Shown here piece by piece: positions 1-4,813 of a stretch of DNA of 5,545 nt. The notes under the pieces were generated by a model. It did not search any database. It was not told the origin of the DNA and saw only the letters and a list, made by a program, of their open reading frames with translations. The translations under genes and the position numbers were made by a program. Positions within the stretch are counted from its first letter, which is position 1. Every line of letters starts with the position of its first letter. Location of the stretch: contig DYRE01000090.1 of assembly GCA_020718965.1 (NCBI GenBank), positions 1-5,545 on the forward strand, given 5' to 3'. This DNA is from Desulfomonile tiedjei. Its GTDB lineage: Bacteria; Desulfobacterota; Desulfomonilia; Desulfomonilales; Desulfomonilaceae.

Positions 1-589
1 CGTCAATTCCTTCAGTGTTGGTCGCCTGTATTCGGCGATCAATTTCAGACTGGAGATCGTTGTGCGTCATAAAACGTTCATATCCGCCGGCCGAGATTAC
101 GAAACCATCCGGCGCCGGTAACCCGATTTCATTTTTGATCGTGGCGACATTAGCCATCTTGGCTCCGACTTCATCGAGGAGATCCTTAGTGACCTCCGAC
201 AAAGGTAAAACCAGTTTGGTCCCACCAAAGCTTTTCTTGCAGGACAAGGTAGAATTAATATTATCCTGAATCCGTTTGAAGGACTCATAAAGCTCGCTGT
301 ATTTGCCTGGAGCCAATTCATTGAGGTGTTTTATTATCCTGAAGACGTTTACAGAGACCGCAGTGCAGTTCGAGCGCACAAATGACAGTCCAAAGGGCTG
401 GGAGCCATCAAGCGCTTTTTCCAGGTCGGACATTATTTCAAGAGCTTTATTGTTAGCCGTTAGAAGAAGCTTGAAATTATGATAACGATGAGCGAAAGCG
501 GCTCGGAGTCCCTGAACAGCAGGTGGGTCTTCAGAACCAGCCTGTCCCCTAAAGATTATTCGTTTAAGAAATTTTGGAAATTTGATCAT
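1..589 (-). CDS. PEP/pyruvate-binding (PPDK/PEP synthase-like) protein, N-terminal part only
   Basis: This reading frame starts with ATG at 589 and stays open to the left edge, giving 196 residues. Residues about 20-118 form a helical N-terminal region (for example NCTAVSVNVFRIIKHLNELAPGKY) that is not part of classical PEP synthase. Residues about 128-175 match the start of the PPDK N-terminal ATP-grasp domain: LSEVTKDLLDEVGAKMANVA, then GLPAPDGFVISAGGYERF, which corresponds to the family pattern GGKGANL...GLPVPPGFV. Members of this family transfer phosphate between ATP, a histidine and pyruvate/PEP. The catalytic histidine and PEP-binding domains would lie outside the window, so activity cannot be judged. 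No other ATG, GTG or TTG lies between this ATG and an in-frame TGA 16 codons upstream. No clear Shine-Dalgarno is seen; a GC-rich hairpin sits just upstream. The gene follows the two-helix protein by 63 bp on the same strand and is probably cotranscribed with it. Family assignment is fairly secure; the exact role is unknown. Confidence 0.82.
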   Translation of the reverse strand, partial: MIKFPKFLKRIIFRGQAGSEDPPAVQGLRAAFAHRYHNFKLLLTANNKALEIMSDLEKALDGSQPFGLSFVRSNCTAVSVNVFRIIKHLNELAPGKYSELYESFKRIQDNINSTLSCKKSFGGTKLVLPLSEVTKDLLDEVGAKMANVATIKNEIGLPAPDGFVISAGGYERFMTHNDLQSEIDRRIQATNTEGID

Positions 590-601
590 TATTGATAGGG
601 G

Positions 602-636
602 GAAGGGCGCCCCTTGAGTTTGTGAGCGCCCCTTTC
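602..636 (-). repeat. GC-rich stem-loop / direct repeat between the two-helix protein and the PEP-binding gene
   Basis: GGGCGC (605-610) pairs with GCGCCC (626-631), and the flanking GAA/TTC bases could extend the stem with bulges. The same stretch is also a 9-bp direct repeat, GCGCCCCTT at 607-615 and 626-634. Read on the minus strand, no T-run follows, so it is not a convincing intrinsic terminator. It lies about 13 nt upstream of the ATG at 589 and could affect translation, mRNA processing or partial read-through. Confidence 0.4.
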
Positions 637-652
637 ACGAACTTGGGTTCTT

Positions 653-1363
653 CTAATGCTCTTTTTTGGCGCTAGCGGTCATTTGTAAACCGATCCCTTC
701 AAAGAGGAAAAAAATCGCATAGCCCCACCAGAGAGTGTAAATAACGTAAAATACCAGCAGGAAGCCCAGTATGCCAGCTTTTGAATAAGCGCTTTCGGGG
801 ACTATTGTAAAGTAATTGTAACTGACTTCGACAGCTTTCTTCAAAATTGTGTCCACAAAGGCCGCTTCTTTGAACCTGGCTTGACGTTTGAGGTCCTTGT
901 CTATTTCTTTCAACCCGCTCCACCATGCATACATCGAATCAGGCCCGGAAAATCCATACTTTGCCACGAGTTCAGAGTCTTTGTTGTAAAACATGGCGTC
1001 AGAGTCTTTAAGCGCGGATTTAAGAACCAGCCCCAAATCTCCAGATACCTGTAGCTGAGAGCCTTGTGCGGTGACTGTAGCGCCTGCCATGGTAAGAATC
1101 TTGGCTACGCGTTGGCCAATTTCAGCGGTCTTGAGTTTTATGTCCACTTTGAACGTTTTTCCGGAATAGTCCTGATTATTTTTTTCAAGAGCCGGAATGT
1201 ACTGAGTTGAACCTTTGGAGATGCTGTTGAATATTTGGTCCGACTTCTCAAGAAAATTAATGCCGTTTTCAAACAAGGGTAGAAACATTGCCACCAGGAT
1301 AATAAAAAAAGATATTGCTAAGAGGAGCCCTTTCTTGAACTCTTTGCTGTCTTTTACTAACAT
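653..1363 (-). CDS. Conserved hypothetical membrane protein with two terminal transmembrane regions
   Basis: A 236-residue protein of no family I can name. Residues 1-11 are lysine-rich (KDSKEFKKG), 12-31 form a transmembrane helix, about 32-195 are hydrophilic, 196-225 form a long aromatic-rich hydrophobic segment, and the tail ends AKKEH. By the positive-inside rule both ends are cytoplasmic and the middle is an exported domain of about 160 residues. Within it, residues about 70-120 look like an alpha/beta fold and carry one VSGDLGLVL stretch. There is no signal-peptidase or lipoprotein site. An ATG at 1402 would add 13 residues but overlaps the transporter gene; ATG 1363 is preferred because GGGGAGG lies 9 nt upstream. 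It starts 4 bp after the transporter stop, so the two are very likely translationally coupled and the product probably works with the transporter, perhaps as an accessory or sensing subunit (inference). Confidence 0.85.
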   Translation of the reverse strand: MLVKDSKEFKKGLLLAISFFIILVAMFLPLFENGINFLEKSDQIFNSISKGSTQYIPALEKNNQDYSGKTFKVDIKLKTAEIGQRVAKILTMAGATVTAQGSQLQVSGDLGLVLKSALKDSDAMFYNKDSELVAKYGFSGPDSMYAWWSGLKEIDKDLKRQARFKEAAFVDTILKKAVEVSYNYFTIVPESAYSKAGILGFLLVFYVIYTLWWGYAIFFLFEGIGLQMTASAKKEH

Positions 1364-1367
1364 TGAA

Positions 1368-2642
1368 CTAAACCTCCCCTCTGAGCGACTTGATATTTCC
1401 AAGAAACTTACCGATAACCCATACGGAGAAGATCGCTATAACCAGGAAAAATATTATGAGTCCCACAAAGCTAAGGCCTTTAGCCAGGGAATCTGAGATG
1501 CTTATGATTTCCATCTGGTTAAGCTTTTCGGGTAAGGAAAAGAATCTATTGACGAAACCCGCTAAAATGGAAAGAGCGTAAAATCCTCTGATGTGAATAC
1601 CCTTAACCACCTTTGTTGTGAGAGCTCCGATCTGAATCCCGATTAGAGATCCCAGAAGCATTCCCATTGCGAGAGTATAGAAGATGAATCCGTATATCGC
1701 GTACTGAAAAATGCCTGCGTATCCAGCGGTGAATATTATCTGAAGTATGTCGGTTCCAACCGCTGTAAAGGAGGAAACGCCCAGGATGTATACGAAAATA
1801 GGAAAGGTAAGGAAACCGCCGCCTACACCCATGATGGCGGCTGCGAAACCTACTATTGCTCCACTAATTGCGACGAAAAGCGCCGGAATTTTCTTTCCAC
1901 CTGGCGTCAGATCTTCATCAAAGCCGATCAGTGGTGGGATTCTTGATGCCTGCAACTTAGCCGGGAGCCCCACTTTACCTGAAGCGGCTTCCTCTCCATG
2001 ATTACTTTCGCCGCCGTGAGCGCCGACATCACCGGGGCTTTTCCTCAATTTGAGGAAATCGAAAAGGGAATAAAAACCGAGGAATCCTAACAATACTACG
2101 TAAACAATGCTGATGAACAGATCGCTTAAGATTGGGTTGTGTTCATAAATCGCCCTGTTTATGAAACCTCCACCCGTGACCCCGAGGCCTGAGCCGACAA
2201 GGAACGCGACAGCAAGACCTACATTAACGTTACCAAGTTTCTTATGTATAGCGGTTCCCATAATAGCTTTGGCGAAGATGTGAAAAAGATCTGTCCCGAC
2301 CGCCAGTATCCCCTTAACCCCTGCGCTCATTAAGGCCGGGGTAATAATAAACCCGCCGCCGGCCCCTATGCAGCCTGTTATGAGACCGGCGCCCAAACCA
2401 ACCGCAATTGAAACAATAAAGATGGTTGGATTGTAAAATGCTGGCTGGTAAGCTTTGTAACCTCCCAAGAATTGATCCGCAGCTAACGCCAAGCCTGTCA
2501 ACGCAGCCGGGATAAGCATGAGGCCAAGTATCCAAAGTTTCTTTTTGTCTTTTAGGATATTCATGGAAGTCTCGTAATCCCATCTGGCGTGAGCCATGGA
2601 TGCTTCCATGAACATCCGGTAAATCTGCCTAGCCCTTTTCAT
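1368..2642 (-). CDS. TauE/SafE (TSUP) family membrane transporter, probable sulfite/sulfonate/sulfate-type anion carrier
   Basis: This 424-residue polytopic inner-membrane protein shows the internal duplication of the TSUP family. The first half contains GLGAGLITGCIGAGGGFIIT (82-101) then AVGTDLFHI (114-122). The second contains GFAAAIMGVGGGFLTFP (265-281) then AVGTDILQI (294-302). The paired G.GGGF...P and AVGTD motifs are diagnostic. Hydrophobic segments lie near 37-55, 73-107, 112-160, 172-193, 252-345, 350-368 and 388-412. Two features go beyond the short TSUP form: a 36-residue charged N-terminal extension (MKRARQIYRMFMEASMAHAR...) and a hydrophilic central linker (about 197-250) with His/Gly/Glu-rich GAHGGESNHGEE. 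The family moves sulfite, sulfoacetate, sulfate or other small anions; the substrate here cannot be read from sequence. GGAGG (2652-2656) lies 9 nt before the ATG, and a sigma-54-like promoter lies just upstream. It is the first gene of a likely three-gene unit. Confidence 0.93.
   Translation of the reverse strand: MKRARQIYRMFMEASMAHARWDYETSMNILKDKKKLWILGLMLIPAALTGLALAADQFLGGYKAYQPAFYNPTIFIVSIAVGLGAGLITGCIGAGGGFIITPALMSAGVKGILAVGTDLFHIFAKAIMGTAIHKKLGNVNVGLAVAFLVGSGLGVTGGGFINRAIYEHNPILSDLFISIVYVVLLGFLGFYSLFDFLKLRKSPGDVGAHGGESNHGEEAASGKVGLPAKLQASRIPPLIGFDEDLTPGGKKIPALFVAISGAIVGFAAAIMGVGGGFLTFPIFVYILGVSSFTAVGTDILQIIFTAGYAGIFQYAIYGFIFYTLAMGMLLGSLIGIQIGALTTKVVKGIHIRGFYALSILAGFVNRFFSLPEKLNQMEIISISDSLAKGLSFVGLIIFFLVIAIFSVWVIGKFLGNIKSLRGEV
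1373..1379 (-). promoter_or_regulatory. Strong Shine-Dalgarno inside the 3' end of the transporter gene
   Basis: Minus-strand GGGGAGG lies 9 nt before the ATG at 1363 and overlaps the last codons of the transporter (stop at 1368-1370). It decides the start of the downstream gene in favour of 1363 over 1402 and implies coupled translation. Confidence 0.75.
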
Positions 2643-2684
2643 GCGATATTGCCTCCATTGTTAAGGATTTCTGTTGACTATTGA

Positions 2685-2700
2685 TGCAATACTTGTACCT
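2685..2700 (-). promoter_or_regulatory. Candidate sigma-54 (-24/-12) promoter of the transporter unit
   Basis: On the minus strand the sequence AGGTACAAGTATTGCA has GG and GC separated by exactly 10 nt, the invariant sigma-54 geometry. Against the consensus TGGCACG-N4-TTGCA it matches 9 of 12 defined positions, with a perfect TTGCA at -12. It lies 42 bp upstream of the transporter ATG, predicting a leader of about 30 nt. A sigma-54 promoter would need an AAA+ activator; the adjacent response regulator lacks that domain, so the activator must be encoded elsewhere. Confidence 0.55.
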
Positions 2701-2838
2701 TAAATGGTGGACGTATCTCATAATGGAACTACCTGTAATAACAGACGAAATACGTTAGTTGAATGATGGGCTCCAACGAATTCTTCCAGATGATGTCAGC
2801 ATATTTTACAGACTGCCAAATTAATCATAAAGGAGAAA

Positions 2839-2864
2839 GACCTTTGACTTTTTTGTCAAAGGTC
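2839..2864 (-). terminator. Perfect 10-bp inverted repeat; terminator of the response-regulator gene or activator-binding site
   Basis: GACCTTTGAC (2839-2848), a six-T loop on the plus strand, then GTCAAAGGTC (2855-2864) form a perfect 10-bp stem. It lies 57 bp beyond the response-regulator stop. On the minus strand the stem is followed by TTTCTCCTTT, a broken T-run, so intrinsic termination is plausible but not strong. It is also about 140 bp upstream of the sigma-54 candidate, the usual distance for an enhancer-binding site, and its dyad symmetry would suit that role too. The rest of the 2643-2921 gap is AT-rich and shows no gene. Confidence 0.6.
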
Positions 2865-2921
2865 AAATTCAGGAATATTCTCAAATGTTAAAATTGAAAA
2901 TGCATGAATAACAACTAGGTA

Positions 2922-3311
2922 TCACTGTGCATTATCCAAGTAGCTTTTTTTCTTGAACGCATCCTGAAGTTTGTAGAGTAGGTCATCAATGTCTATAGGT
3001 TTCATCAAATAATCAAAGGCCCCCAATTCCATTCCCTGCATTGCAACCTCAACATCAGCATGGCCGGTTAGCATGATGACTTCGATACCAGGTGAGATCT
3101 TTTTGATCCGCCTGAGTGTTTCGATGCCATCCATATCCGACATTTTGACATCTAGCACGACTACGTCGCTAGGCGATTCCGCTAGCATGTCCAGAGCCTG
3201 TTGTCCACTGGAGGCTGCCCGGACATCGAGTTTTCTTTTGCGCAGCCGTTTTAGAAGGATTTCTACAAAGTCTGTTTCGTCATCCACTAACAGAACTTTG
3301 AATTCACTCAC
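2922..3311 (-). CDS. Single-domain response regulator (receiver/CheY-like)
   Basis: A 129-residue protein made of one receiver domain and nothing else. The acidic pair D10-D11, phospho-acceptor D54 (VVVLDVKMSDMDG), T82 (IMLTGH) and K104 (YLMKP) are all present, so it should accept phosphate from a histidine kinase. The GHADVEVAM...GAFDYLMKP region resembles receivers of the NtrC group, but there is no AAA+ or DNA-binding domain. It therefore probably acts by protein contact or as a phosphorelay intermediate. The start is GTG at 3311, with a strong AAGGAGG (3320-3326) 8 nt upstream. It lies 109 bp after recA and 279 bp before the transporter on the same strand. No kinase is visible in the window. 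The dyad at 2839-2864 may end its transcript. A link to the transporter unit is possible but unproven. Confidence 0.93.
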   Translation of the reverse strand: MSEFKVLLVDDETDFVEILLKRLRKRKLDVRAASSGQQALDMLAESPSDVVVLDVKMSDMDGIETLRRIKKISPGIEVIMLTGHADVEVAMQGMELGAFDYLMKPIDIDDLLYKLQDAFKKKSYLDNAQ

Positions 3312-3366
3312 CGTTTATTCCTCCTTGCCGTTTATGGCGGTATGTTTTTCCCTATCATCCAAGAGA

Positions 3367-3386
3367 ATCGATTAAAGTTGATCGAT
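3367..3386. repeat. Short dyad between recA and the response regulator
   Basis: Two ATCGAT palindromes (3367-3372 and 3381-3386) are separated by 8 bp and can read as either an inverted or a direct repeat. On the minus strand no T-run follows, so this is not a clear recA terminator. It could be a protein-binding site upstream of the response regulator, or chance. No convincing promoter is seen in the 3312-3420 gap. Confidence 0.25.
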
Positions 3387-3420
3387 ACTGTAAAGGCGCA
3401 ACCCAAGGGCTATCCAGAAT

Positions 3421-4524
3421 TCAAAAATTATCAGAAGGTTCAGCTTCGGTAGATGACTCCCCCGAGGTAGATTCTTCCGATGAGCTGGTTTTATGTGATT
3501 TTAGCTCAAGTATTCCGGATCTAATAGCGGCTAATGTGTCTGGGTTTGCCTTGAGAAAAGTCTTAACATTTTCTCTCCCCTGGCCAATTCTGTCATCTCC
3601 GTATGAATACCATGCCCCTGATTTTTCTACTATCCCGTCCTCTACTGCGAGGTCAAGTATCTCTCCTGATGATGAAATTCCCTCATTGTACATGATGTCA
3701 AATTCCACCTGCTGAAATGGTGGGGCAAGTTTGTTCTTGACCACTTTTACTCGTGTGCGGGAACCGGTGATATTTTCGCCCTCTTTAATTTGTCCTATTC
3801 GACGGATGTCCAATCTCAGGGATGCGTAAAATTTGAGCGCATTTCCGCCTGTAGTCGTTTCCGGGTTGCCGAACATTACTCCGATCTTCTGACGGATCTG
3901 ATTCGTAAAAATCACCGAAGTGTTCGATCGGGAAATTGCCGCCGTTAGTTTCCTAAGAGCTTGCGACATGAGACGGGCTTGAAGTCCCATGTGTGAGTCT
4001 CCCATTTCACCTTCTATCTCCGCTCTGGGAACCAAGGCAGCCACTGAATCTATGACGATAACGTCCATAGCTCCTGATCTGACAAGAATTTCCGTGATTT
4101 CCAATGCCTGTTCGCCCGTATCCGGCTGCGATACAAGTAATTCGTCTGTGTTGACTCCGAGTCTTTTCGCATAGTGAATGTCCAGAGCGTGTTCCGCGTC
4201 TATAAAAGCAGCGAACCCCCCCTTTTTTTGGGCCTCGGCGATAACATGCAGACACAAGGTAGTTTTACCAGAGGACTCGGGACCAAAAATTTCCGTAACA
4301 CGTCCTTGGGGTATTCCCCCTATCCCAATGGCGAGATCAAGGCCCAGCGATCCCGTAGAAATAGCCTTGATATCCGGGATCACCCCAGAAATCCCAAGTT
4401 TCATAATTGAGCCGCGTCCGAATTGTTTTTCAATTTGGGAAACGGCAAGGTCGACCGCCCTATGTTTTTCAGATTCACGTCCGGCTCCTTCGATGGAGTC
4501 GGTTGTTTTTTTGGTTTTGGCCAT
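3421..4524 (-). CDS. recA: RecA recombinase
   Basis: A full-length 367-residue RecA, the ATP-dependent filament-forming protein that drives homologous strand exchange and activates LexA self-cleavage in the SOS response. Walker A GPESSGKTT is at 81-89, the catalytic Glu region DAEHALD at 109-115, Walker B VIVIDSVAAL at 155-164, DNA-binding loop L1 (EGEMGDSHMGLQAR) at 171-184, and loop L2 from TNQIRQKIG (207) to about 230 including NPETTTGGNALKFYAS. The C-terminal domain is followed by a Ser/Thr/Glu-rich acidic tail (about 344-367), as in many RecA proteins. ATG 4524 has AAAGGA (4531-4536) 6 nt upstream. A promoter with a candidate LexA-type operator lies about 130 bp upstream. Codons 99-103 contain an unusual A7G7 run (see findings). 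No recX follows; the next gene is a response regulator. Confidence 0.99.
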   Translation of the reverse strand: MAKTKKTTDSIEGAGRESEKHRAVDLAVSQIEKQFGRGSIMKLGISGVIPDIKAISTGSLGLDLAIGIGGIPQGRVTEIFGPESSGKTTLCLHVIAEAQKKGGFAAFIDAEHALDIHYAKRLGVNTDELLVSQPDTGEQALEITEILVRSGAMDVIVIDSVAALVPRAEIEGEMGDSHMGLQARLMSQALRKLTAAISRSNTSVIFTNQIRQKIGVMFGNPETTTGGNALKFYASLRLDIRRIGQIKEGENITGSRTRVKVVKNKLAPPFQQVEFDIMYNEGISSSGEILDLAVEDGIVEKSGAWYSYGDDRIGQGRENVKTFLKANPDTLAAIRSGILELKSHKTSSSEESTSGESSTEAEPSDNF

Positions 4525-4582
4525 TTAAAATCCTTTACTGCTTTAGTTGAAAAAATTCCGCTGGTTCTATCGACAATCCCGT

Positions 4583-4618
4583 TTTGAGAACGACGGCGAC
4601 TCAAAGCTTTTTGAGCGC
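4583..4618 (-). promoter_or_regulatory. recA leader with alternative hairpins
   Basis: Read on the minus strand, CTCAAA (4610-4615), a four-base loop and TTTGAG (4600-4605) form a hairpin that extends through GCG/CGC (4616-4618 and 4596-4598) with one bulge. The same TTTGAG can instead pair with a second CTCAAA downstream (4583-4588). The two pairings exclude each other, and the segment lies inside the predicted untranslated leader of recA, 60-95 nt before its start codon. A regulatory role is inference. Confidence 0.35.
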
Positions 4619-4650
4619 TTAAACCCCAAGACGCAAAATTGTAGTCCAGG

Positions 4651-4681
4651 ATAATACGTTTGTCTGCTAGGACAAACACAA
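4651..4681 (-). promoter_or_regulatory. Candidate sigma-70 promoter of recA
   Basis: On the minus strand a -10 element TATTAT (4651-4656, 5 of 6 consensus matches) is preceded by TTGTGT (4676-4681) at 19 bp. The spacer is long, so TGTGTT (4675-4680) at 18 bp is an alternative. The predicted leader is about 120 nt. The dyad at 4658-4677 fills the spacer, typical for a repressor operator. Confidence 0.5.
4658..4677. promoter_or_regulatory. Candidate LexA (SOS) operator
   Basis: A perfect 20-bp dyad, GTTTGTC-N6-GACAAAC, lies between the recA -35 and -10 candidates. It contains TTGT-N8-ACAA, which keeps the TGT-N8-ACA core and spacing of the E. coli LexA box (CTGT-N8-ACAG) and differs only at the outer base of each half-site. 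Position in front of recA, symmetry and spacing all suit a LexA site. LexA boxes vary between deltaproteobacterial groups and no lexA gene is in the window, so the binding protein is inferred. Confidence 0.6.
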
Positions 4682-4689
4682 ATTATTAT
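4660..4689 (+). promoter_or_regulatory. Possible divergent promoter for the DUF1848 gene
   Basis: On the plus strand TTGTCT (4660-4665) and TATTAT (4684-4689) are separated by 18 bp. The -35 element lies inside the SOS-like dyad, so the same operator could control both directions. The region is AT-rich and such matches arise easily, so this is a weak call. Confidence 0.25.
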
Positions 4690-4738
4690 ATTACATACAG
4701 CGCTCAAATGTGCCCTTTATTTTTGCAGCGGAGTAAAA

Positions 4739-4813
4739 GTGGCTCTAAATCTGTGCGCCGGCACTTTGAAATTCCGAAAGATTCTACCAGTTCAGGTCAT
4801 GGCCGGGAAATGA
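4739..4813 (+). CDS. Possible 24-codon leader peptide overlapping the DUF1848 start
   Basis: GTG at 4739 has GGAG (4729-4732) 6 nt upstream and opens a 24-codon frame rich in ordinary residues (MALNLCAGTLKFRK...). Its TGA (4811-4813) overlaps the ATG (4810-4812) of the DUF1848 gene in an ATGA arrangement typical of translational coupling. The DUF1848 start itself has no good Shine-Dalgarno, which makes coupling attractive. The frame is very short, has no recognisable similarity and may be chance. Confidence 0.2.
   Translation: MALNLCAGTLKFRKILPVQVMAGK

Larger units (their letters stand above)
4610..4708. repeat. 10-bp inverted repeat flanking the recA promoter region
   Basis: TTTGAGCGCT at 4610-4619 and its exact reverse complement AGCGCTCAAA at 4699-4708 bracket the 79 bp holding the recA promoter and the SOS-like dyad. 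Only these end segments are the repeat. A role such as a two-site operator is possible; chance is not excluded. Confidence 0.4.

Noticed and set aside
15..321. Short frames on both strands at the left end
   Set aside because: They overlap the PEP/pyruvate-binding reading frame, whose PPDK-like motifs show which frame is real.
1364..1402. Upstream ATG (1402) for the two-helix membrane protein
   Set aside because: It lies inside the transporter gene, whereas the ATG at 1363 has GGGGAGG at the right distance and follows the transporter stop by 4 bp.
1747..2001. Plus-strand frame opposite the transporter gene
   Set aside because: It is an antisense shadow of a clearly coding membrane protein; its Pro/Ala/Thr-rich composition reflects the Gly-rich opposite strand.
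4007..4255. 82-codon minus-strand frame within recA
   Set aside because: It is the -1 frame of recA, of interest only as the possible product of slippage at the A7G7 run, not as a gene.
4401..4679. 92-codon minus-strand frame across the recA leader and 5' end
   Set aside because: It overlaps recA codons in another frame, crosses the promoter and operator, and has no family resemblance.
4708..4809. N-terminal extension of the DUF1848 protein from ATG 4708
   Set aside because: The extra 34 residues resemble nothing in the family, which begins close to the ISASRRTDIP motif, and no Shine-Dalgarno precedes it.
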